Positions 52,903 to 61,900 of a stretch of DNA of 64,000 nt are shown here, in pieces (positions within the stretch are counted from its first letter, which is position 1; each line of letters starts with the position of its first letter). A program made the translations under genes and the position numbers. The stretch is from the NCBI RefSeq assembly GCF_026262505.1, contig NC_067204.1, positions 20,491,300 through 20,555,299 of the forward strand, written 5' to 3'. Below the pieces are notes generated by a model, which was not told the origin of the DNA, searched no databases, and was given only the letters and a program-made list of their open reading frames with translations. This DNA comes from Trichomonas vaginalis G3. Lineage: Eukaryota > Parabasalia > Trichomonadida > Trichomonadidae.

Positions 52903-52911
52903 ACATCGTTC
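52903..52911 (+). repeat. left target duplication ACATCGTTC
   Basis: Exactly repeated at 57342-57350. Confidence 0.93.
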
Positions 52912-53162
52912 GGGTCGTTATCGTCTTTTTGTAATTGAATCGTTATCGTTATCGATTTTGTAATTTAATCGTTATCGTCTTTTTCTAAACGTGCATTTTC
53001 TTCATATTGGGATAATGAACATAACTTGTTCTGAGCTTCCAATGCACAAATCGTTTTTATTCTAAATGGATTCATTCCTACAAGTTTGGCAGAAATCAGT
53101 GAATTTTATAAAATAATGATAAATATGAAAAGAAAGAGAATGGCATAAAATGATGATTAATA

Positions 53163-54403
53163 TGTAATAAACAGAAATTCATCAAAAGTGACAGCTCTCA
53201 ATTTTTTGACATTTGTAAATTCTAAATTGAATGAGAAAAATGAAATAATACTAAGCATAATACAATATTCTAGATTTAATTATAATTAGGAAAAAGTTAG
53301 TTTTGAGAGTACTTTTCATAGGCATATAGAATGAAATCTTCTGAAAAATAATATCACATAAACTCATATTATTTTCTAATATATAACTATTTTCTATAAA
53401 AATCAAATTCAATGATCTTAAAAGCGAAGGATAAACCTCAAAATTTACGAATATAATGAGTGGGAATATAATGCTTATCTATCATAAAACCATATGAAAT
53501 ATCAATTTTTGCTTTACGCCTAATTTTTGACGACAATTAGCAAAAAATGTTAAATGTTAACACTCAGTCCATTTGAATATGAAAAATAAAATTGACTTTG
53601 ATTAAATGTTTTTATTTATCATGCAATTCTTCTTGCGACCAAAGATTTGAATAAAACTTCAAAAAATAAGATAGCTTAAAAAATAATATACGGTAGTGTT
53701 TACTAATAGATGAATAGTATATAAATTCTATTAAAATGGATTTGATCCAAAAAAATATATAAAATTTGATCATAAATAAAATCGTTTTAAATTACTTCTT
53801 CATTTAAATATAACAATTATTTTTGGTTTTATATTTTTTTGGATAAAATCCATTTTAATAGAATTTATATACTATTCATCTATTAGTAAACACTACCGTA
53901 TATTATTTTTTAAGCTATCTTATTTTTGAAGTTTTATTCAAATCTTTGGTCGCAAGAAGAATTGCATGATAAATAAAACATTTAATCAAAGTCAATTTTA
54001 TTTTTCATATTCAAATGGACTGAGTGTTAACATTTAACATTTTTTGCTAATTGTCGTCAAAAATTAGGCGTAAAGCAAAAATTGATATTTCATATGGTTT
54101 TATGATAGATAAGCATTATATTCCCACTCATTATATTCGTAAATTTTGAGGTTTATCCTTCGCTTTTAAGATCATGAATTTGATTTTTATAGAAAATAGT
54201 TATATATTAGAAAATAATATGAGTTTATGTGATATTATTTTTCAGAAGATTTTGTGTTCTTCTTCAAAATTTTATTTTTTTATTAAAAGAACCAAAATAC
54301 ATACTTTAATTAATATATTAAAAACTGCTCTATCAAAAGTTCCAAAAATTCAATATTTTAGCTTTTCTGAGGTGTCACTTTTGATGAATTTCTGTTTACA
54401 ACA
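53163..54403. mobile_element. foldback element copy 2, near-perfect palindrome of 1.24 kb
   Basis: Same termini as 44717-45350. The inner arms, about 53335-53788 and 53795-54250, are almost perfect inverted copies of about 450 bp around a short AT-rich centre. Copy 1 lacks the inner part. A 105-codon frame at 54174-54491 runs through the right arm and is not a gene. Confidence 0.85.
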
Positions 54404-54646
54404 ATCTTCATGTAGTCAAATAAAACGGAAATGCGAAAACAAACTTTTATTCGATATTACAAAAAAAATTATATTGATCGCTAAGATTTAAATACGTATA
54501 GTTTAAGTATATGTGGTATCATTATGTGCATATTCTGATATATATACTTGAATGATATCACAAAAATAACAGAAATACAAATCTTGAATTAAATTATATC
54601 ATAGAATACAATTTTAATAAACGAAAAATCAAACCCTCTCGCAATA

Positions 54647-54959
54647 CAGCCATTTTTAAGAGTAGTTCTTTCAAGATCTTCGAAGATTTGGAAGATCTTG
54701 GAAGAACTGCCTCTAAATGGCTGTAGCTTCGGTATTGTTACTATCAAGTAGAAAGTTACGGTAATTACTGCCATTTTAAGAGTAGTTCTTTCAAGATCTT
54801 CCAAATCTTCGAAGATCTTGAAAGAACTGCTCTCTAAATGGCAGTAGTTTCGATGTTAACATGATAATATGAGTGAAATTTTCTTATTTGAAGTCGGTTA
54901 AAGAGCAGTTCTTTCAAGTTCCTTCAAATCAGGAAGGGTCTTGACAGAACTGTCCTCTT
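54647..54959. repeat. hairpin array, group A (three hairpins)
   Basis: Inverted repeats at 54647-54723, 54767-54845 and 54901-54959. The first two have ends CAGCC/GGCTG and ACTGCC/GGCAGT and a shared arm AGTTCTTTCAAGATCTTC; the third is a diverged relative (CAGTTCTTTCAAG). Each would fold into a stem of 25-35 bp. Starts are 120 and 134 bp apart. Confidence 0.85.
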
Positions 54960-55154
54960 ATTGATTGGAATACCGGTATTTTACGTTGGTAAATGCTTGA
55001 TTTGAATTGGGGGCTGAGTGTTGGAGAAAAAAAAACATTAAAAAAATAAAAAGTGCCAAAATAAAAGAATTCAATCTACATATATATAGTATTTCTAGGC
55101 CTGTCCAAACTTTTAAAAAAGCTTACCACGTGGAAGGAAGAGACCAAAAAAATC

Positions 55155-55183
55155 GTGCCTCGGCGGCTTCGCCGCCTCGGCAC
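55155..55183. repeat. GC-rich hairpin
   Basis: GTGCC, TC, GGCGGC, loop TTC, GCCGCC, TC, GGCAC: a strong stem in otherwise very AT-rich DNA, just before a 74-base pure pyrimidine tract (55211-55284). Confidence 0.8.
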
Positions 55184-55293
55184 TAAAAACAGCATATCGT
55201 ATTTAATATGTCCTTTTTTCTTTTTCTCTTTTCCTCTTTCTCTCTCCTTCTTTTCTTTCTTCTCTTTTTCCTTCTTTTCTTCTCACTTTCTTT

Positions 55294-55946
55294 TTGGAGC
55301 TGCTTTACTTTGAAATCTCTCATCAATTGATGAGAGAAATAATAGTAAAGTAGCTTCAATGTAAATACGTACATTGATTGGGTTATGGTTAGCGGTAATG
55401 TCTGTATGTAGTTCGATTGGAGCTGCCTCATCTGAGATCTCTCATCAAATGAAGAGAGTTCTCAGAGTGAGGCAGCTCCAATGTATATGTGCGTATTGAT
55501 TGGGTTGCTGTAAGAAGCAGTGCTTGTGTGTAGTTCGATTGGAACTGCTTTACTCTGAGATCTGTCATCAATCGATGAGAGTTCTCAGAGTAAAACTGTT
55601 CCAATGTGTAATCTTGTGCTAGCTTGTCTGTTCGATTGGAACTGCTTTACTCTGAGTTCTCTCATCAATTGATGAGAGAAATAAGAGCAAAGTAGCTCCA
55701 ATGTATATATGTGTATTGATTCGGTTTGGTTAGCTGGACTGTCTGTGAGTAGTTCGATTGGAACTGCCTCATTCTGAGATCTCTCATCAATAGATGAGAG
55801 AAATAAGAGTAAGGCAGTTCCAATGTATATAATCGTATTGATTTGGTTGCTTTAAGTTGGAGTGTTTGTGCATAGTTCGGTTAGAACTGCTTTGCTCTGA
55901 GAACTCTCATCGATTGATGAGAGTTCTCAGAGCAAATCAGCTCCAA
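55294..55946. repeat. hairpin array, group H (six hairpins)
   Basis: Inverted repeats at 55294-55359, 55417-55481, 55539-55604, 55636-55701, 55758-55823 and 55881-55946. Starts are 123, 122, 97, 122 and 123 bp apart. Each has a left arm like TTGGAACTGCTTTACTCTGA and a right arm near its complement, with a small loop around ATCAATTGAT and a stem of about 30 bp. Spacers share TAGTTCGATTGG on the left and AATGTATAT on the right. Where the left arm reads TGCCTCA (second and fifth hairpins) the right arm changes to TGAGGCA or TAAGGCA. Confidence 0.9.
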
Positions 55947-56552
55947 TGTGTAAATTTGTATTAGTTCGGGTACCACAACTCAATTTGTGGTCACTTCATC
56001 TTACCACGTGGTAAGTTTTTATAAAACTCTTTATTTACCATTGATTTCTGATTTAATATCAATATCTTGAATAATCAAGCATATCTATCGCTTTAAATTT
56101 TATTCTCTAATTCCAAAAAAAATTCAAAAATCAAAAAATGAAAAAAATATTTAGAATTTTTTCCGTCAAAAATAAAAAATGTTCCCACTGAGTGGTTTCC
56201 ATGGAAAGTTACCACTGGGTCCCACAGGGATTGGCCTAAGTATTTCTTAATAGAATGTGAAATATAGTAAAATTAACTATATTCAAAATGGAAAAAAATC
56301 CAAAAAATTTTTGAAAAAAAGAATTTCATGATAAAAAGCGTAAATTTTGCATCAGAAAATTAAATTCAGGTATTTTTGAATAGAAAGAGTCCTAAAATTA
56401 GTTAAAAATCATTTTTTATTCAAAAGAAACGCTATTTTTAAGGAATTGAAAAGAATTTTATTTAATAATATTTTATTTATAGAATTTGCATATATCATAT
56501 GCATAGACATATTGAATTGTAAACATGAGAACACTAATTACATTAACTTGTC

Positions 56553-56880
56553 GTTCAAATTATTGCATCGAGAAAAAAAGTGCTATAAATTTACTCAATT
56601 AGTTTACAAACGTAAATATTTGGCATAAACTTTACGTTTGTAAACTAATTTGGTAAACTCGTAGTTCAAATTATTGCATCGAGAAAAAAAAGTGCTATAA
56701 ATTTACTCAATTAGTTTACAAACGTAAATATTTGGCATAAACTTTACGTTTGTAAACTAATTTGGTAAACTCGTAGTTCAAATTATTGCATCGAGAAAAA
56801 AAGTGCTATAAATTTACTCAATTAGTTTACAAACGTAAATATTTGACATAAACTTTACGTTTGTAAACCAATTTGATTAA
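56553..56880. repeat. three tandem 111-112-bp repeats, each with a hairpin
   Basis: GTTCAAATTATTGCATCGAG recurs at 56553, 56664 and 56776. Each unit contains TTAGTTTACAAACGTAAA facing its inverse (56599-56648, 56711-56760, 56822-56871). Confidence 0.88.
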
Positions 56881-57350
56881 ATTTAGTAAATTTTAGTTCG
56901 AATGCAAGTTTTCTCGGTAAATCATTTTTAAGACCTCAAATGAGATGTATGATCATATGAGTCACATATGATTTAATCCGAATATGTGTGAGAATTGAGT
57001 TTAAAACGAAGTTTATTTTTTGGACTATATTTCGCCATTTTAAAATGTGTAATAATGATATAATTCGCATGAAATTGAAAAATATTGACTGGATGTGTAA
57101 TGGTTTTATAATTGCAATGTTGATTTGATCGAATTTAAATGAATATATAACGCGATGAAATTTCGAATTGCTCAAATGTCTGTAATTCATATATGGTGCA
57201 CATATTAATATTACATTTCGTTGATATTTACCACATAAACCTTTAAATATTAAGTCATTTTAAAGTTATATGCGATTTAGTTCCAAAATGCACGTTTAGA
57301 AAAAGACGATAACAATTAAATTACAAAATCGATAACGACCCACATCGTTC

Positions 57351-58997
57351 AAATCAATCGTGAGTTCTCAATATCGAACAATTGGGAATTTTAATAATTA
57401 ATTCAAAACTTATATTTTCATCCATGTTCTGAATCAACATAATATGATGATTTTAATAATAAAAATGCATATCATAATTTGAATGAGCATTGAAATTACC
57501 AATCAAAAACGTTTGAGTGATTGTCATAGGATAAAAGTTTTACAGGAATTAACGATTCTCTATTAATTACGCCACCTGACTCAATATGATTTATGGAAAC
57601 TAATTTATTGAATCGCGCTATCAAAACTTCGTTACAAAATCGAACAATTGAATAAAGTCAGATATAAACAATTAAGAGCCATTTTTATTCATTTTCTTAT
57701 TTGATGAGTGATTTTCTTTAATGAGATTTTTTGTATGAAAAAAATTTTAAAATCATATAAAATTTATTAGATTAGTTATTTATCATATATCAATATTTTA
57801 AAATCCAACGAAATTTATTATAAGAAAAAAACGTATTCGATTCAATTTTGGCTGACCAAATTTGAGCGATCAACGAAAGTTTTTATTTTATGATCATAAT
57901 AGTTATTGCTTATCATTTAAGATTTTAATCCGTTTCACATCAACATTTTTTGAATGGTTTACAAAATAAATTATTTTTTGATAACTTTCAGTTTCTCTTT
58001 CAAAATTTAGTTTTTAGTCTCGATCAATAATTTGAAATATTTCTGGTTTATATCTTTGCTATCTGATTGCTATAGATTATAATTTACGCAACACTTGGCA
58101 AAATAACTTTGAAATTCTTCAGCTAACTTCCTAACAGACCGGTTAATCAATCAATATAATCAATACTGTAATAATACATAAACTGTATCACTACCGTCAA
58201 TTGAGAAACAAAAACAACAACCTCTCAATTTCATTTCTGACCAATCAAATTGAAATATTGTCATCGTCACTTTTTAAATTTTCAAATCCAACAACGTTGG
58301 AGATTCCTTTTAACCTATATGTACTTATTTATTTTGCGGTATTTGTAAAGCATTCACCATATACACTAACATCCTACTCCCGATAAGAGCTTTTTCTTTT
58401 CCTTCATCTCAAAATCGAACAATCACTCATCAGTTGATATTCATTTAAACTAGCAATTCATTCATGAATTTCTTTTTTGTGAACATTTGGAACTCCTCCC
58501 AACAAAATTAGCTCATATAAACATTCTTTCCAGAATCTCAATTTTTAAATTTCAATTATTTTTCTTAAAAATTGGCGTTTTCAATCAGACTCTATGTGAA
58601 TACTTAATTTCTTGATTCTTTACTCCAAAATAAATAATTACTAAGAGTTTCAAATTTAAATTTACAAGATGACTCATTGTATTTCAGGTGATTCAAACAT
58701 CATAGCTTACAATCAAGACAGTGACTTAATTCTATGTCTTAAAATCCATTGGATAATGATATAAATGACAAAGTTTTGAGGGTATTTTTTCAGAAGTTTA
58801 TGTTCCCGAAAAATCTTGTTTTTACCCCCTTATCTAGCAACCGACCCAGGAAAATTCATGAGTTTCTATTTGCCTGGCAACTGAGAACTTTAAGCTGATT
58901 GTCTTTACCACCATTATCATGTCCATAATTCTCAAATCTTCGAGATTTGATTAAAACGAAGTATTTTGATCTTTATTCAAGTAAAAAAGTTCGTATC
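57351..58997. other. 1.6-kb intergenic stretch
   Basis: AT-rich, outside the transposon. A few frames of about 60-80 codons exist but none looks coding. It should hold the promoter of the large gene to the right. Confidence 0.45.
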
Positions 58998-61900
58998 ATG
59001 ATGGATTTTAATCGTTCGCATAGTTTCAATAAAATTCTTATGCCTATCGTCTTCGATATTTTTTTTTATATGAGCGATGAGATTTTAGATAGAAAACAAA
59101 ATGTTCCACCTTTTGTCGCTCCTAACAAAATAGATCCTGTGTACAATGCGATTCATAACTTCTTCAATAAAGTTCCAAACTATAAAAACGCAGATTTTCT
59201 GAAAATTTTTAAGGAACCATTAAAACCATCGCCACTCGATCAAAAAAGCAAAGCATTTCTCACCAATGCCAAGAACACCAATGATTATGATTCGATAATT
59301 TCATTTTTCAATCAACATCGAGAATTAATTCCTGAAGGTGTAAAATTAATCACATCTGAATCTTTAGTTGAAAACTATAAGACAAAATATTACTTCGATT
59401 ATCTTGGTATAGCAATAGATTCAAATAATATTCATTTACTTTATGAAATTCTTTTTAATCTTAAGCAGAAAACATCATTATTCCATGGAAAAGACTTATC
59501 TGCAATTACTGAGACTCTTAAACAAACAGAATATATAACTCCATTATTTTTCGACTATACAATTTCTTCCTATTATGGAATAGAGCATAAATTACCTCGT
59601 GACATATTGGCTAGTGCAACTTCCATAGCTTGTAACGAGTCTTCAGTTTATATCGGCACAAAAAATAATACGATTATTGTTTTTCAATCTCCTGGATGCC
59701 ATCATCATTTCCAGCCTTACCAAATTAACTTAGAAGATATCAAAATGTACAAACATTATTCATTATGTCTTGTCGAAAATCATCTTTTCATAGTTTCTCC
59801 AAATCAAGTTGCCGATTACAATACGGAAACCAAGAAATTCCAACAGATATCTTACAAGCGTCAAAAAGATAATCCAGCTTGCATTGATGGAAAATTTTTG
59901 TATGATGTTAACATTAACACCAACAAAGTACATGTTTACAAGTTCGAAAATGGAACTTTTGCTCAAGACAGAACAATCAAGCTCCAATTCCCTCAATATC
60001 AAAAATCAACAATCAAAGAATGGGAAATTCCAATGGCAACGAACGGAACTTTCATGGCAATACTTCTTCCAGGCGTTAACCAGTACGTTTTCCATATCTT
60101 TTCATTGATTACTGGCGAATTATTGTATCTTAAGTCAATTCAGTCAGTTCCTGAAGTCCAAGCCGTTACGATCTGTCCTATTTCAGGTCGTACAGTTGTA
60201 CACACACCAACAGAACTCACAATATTCCCTTCTCCCCATAATATGCCAAAATCTCATTTCAATACTAAGTATCCATCGAATCCTGATCCGAAAAACATCA
60301 TCGACCAACTATATCTTGCATTGTATTATGGTCGTGAAATGTTTTACGAAGCAGATCCCAACTATTCACTTGGCATATTAAATAAATTTATCCAAGACAA
60401 CAACGAGAAAGGAATCAACATTGCATTACAAATCCTTATGAGGCAAGACTTAAGTCACAACCCAGATGCCAATGCTTTACTCTGTGGTTTCTGCAAAAAA
60501 CAGAGTTCACAAGATATGAAAAGAGCTGCTTTATCTGTTTTCTTCTCTTGGATCCGAAATAACAATGGAAAAGACAAGAAGAAAGTCCCACTCCCTAATA
60601 TCTGTAACGATATGTTCAAGGAAGGCCAGAACTTGGACATGGTCTATCCTTTCTTCGATTGCATCAACTTTTCAACTTTCAAATTATCAATGAAAGCTAT
60701 TGAAAACATGATCGTTTATTTATCAGACAAAATTGATAAATATCCAATGCAATCGGAGCATATCATCAAGCCATACTTGATCAAGTACGTTCCAAAGCAT
60801 TTCTTGAGAGATTACAAACAAATCATCAACACTCTCCAGAAAATTTTGGAAAATACCAAAAATATTTTACAAAAAGTGACAAAATCAGAAATTTTGGGAC
60901 AAGATTTCATTGAAACAGTACATTTTAGGATCTGGAAAGTTCTCATTTTCATCTTGTATTCCATCAAAGACAAACTAGTTGAATATATCCCTGATTTCGT
61001 TCCTTATTTGAACTTTTTGTCGATTGAAGGAATTCCTGAGAATCCTGCCACTTTTTCAATAATTCAAGTTATTGATGACAGTCTTTATTTATTGCTTTGC
61101 TTGTTATTTAGCAGCCCGCACAAGCGCCAAAGCAAATTGTTCAAAGATATTGAAGAATTCTATCAAGAATTCGAACATCCTTTGAGCAGAAAATATCCTG
61201 ATGTCGATAACAGATTATTTGAAGTTTTAAACAACTGTTATGATGTATACGACAAAAAGAAATTCAGTGAAGTTCTGTTTAGTCTCAGAAGATATTTGGT
61301 TTTCGAGAATCCTGGCGCGAAACAAAGATTGAAATACAGATTCGAAACACACAGTTATTCCCTCAAAAACTGTGAATTGTTCTTCATGACAGGAAACTCA
61401 AAGAACATGTTTGAAGTATCAGAAAACAAAATCATCAAAGAGTTCGTTGATTCAATCACAAGAAAATCACAAGTTCCGTTTGGTTTCGAAGTAGCTTTCT
61501 TCGGATTTTTACCAGAAATAAAAGAAAGAGTCGAAGAATTTACAATAGATATCGAACGCCCGAAACTTGCAAAGTTCATACAACTCTTCAGATGGCCTTA
61601 CGCTTTCCCTTCTGAGATCTTAAAGTCAGCGAGAATCATCATTGACGCGTCAACATTAAGTAATTTGCCTCTTGAAGATTTAGTAAGTAAAGGTTTTTCA
61701 ATGGAGAATCTTCCACCGATAAATGATCCGAAGATTGCTATCCAAGCACTTGCTGATGATAAAGAACCGGACATGGAGTTCAGGAACTCTTTGATTTGGT
61801 TGTATGGCTGTCAAATAACAAATGAAAGTATTTTTGACAAAAATTTGTCAGAAATTTTCATTACAAAAGTTTTGACAAGCGACATCAAGACGATTGAAGT

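Larger units (their letters stand above)
55097..56237. repeat. possible container of the hairpin array, with weak inverted ends
   Basis: TAGGCC at 55096-55101 and its inverse GGCCTA at 56233-56238 bound a segment that also has AAAAAGCTTACCACGTGG (55124-55140) facing CCACGTGGTAAGTTTTT (56004-56020). It could be a separate TA-inserting element within the larger one. The tip match is short, so this is uncertain. Confidence 0.35.
52912..57341. mobile_element. non-autonomous MULE-like element, 4.43 kb, rich in palindromes
   Basis: Inverted ends GGGTCGTTATCG, extended internally by an inverted match through CTTTTTCTAAACGTGCATTT, flanked by perfect 9-bp duplications. The left end contains an extra internal partial repeat (GTTATCGTCTTTTT twice), absent on the right. 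No transposase frame is present. The interior holds a nested foldback element (53163-54403), nine tandem hairpins (54647-55946), a GC-rich hairpin and three 111-bp repeats with hairpins. The remaining stretches are AT-rich and featureless. Confidence 0.88.

Noticed and set aside
54174-54491. 105-codon plus-strand frame
   Set aside because: It runs through the right arm and end of the foldback element; no family resemblance.
54647-55946. CRISPR-like regular array
   Set aside because: The repeated unit is itself an inverted repeat with similar, not unique, spacers, and the host is eukaryotic; no cas-like gene is present.
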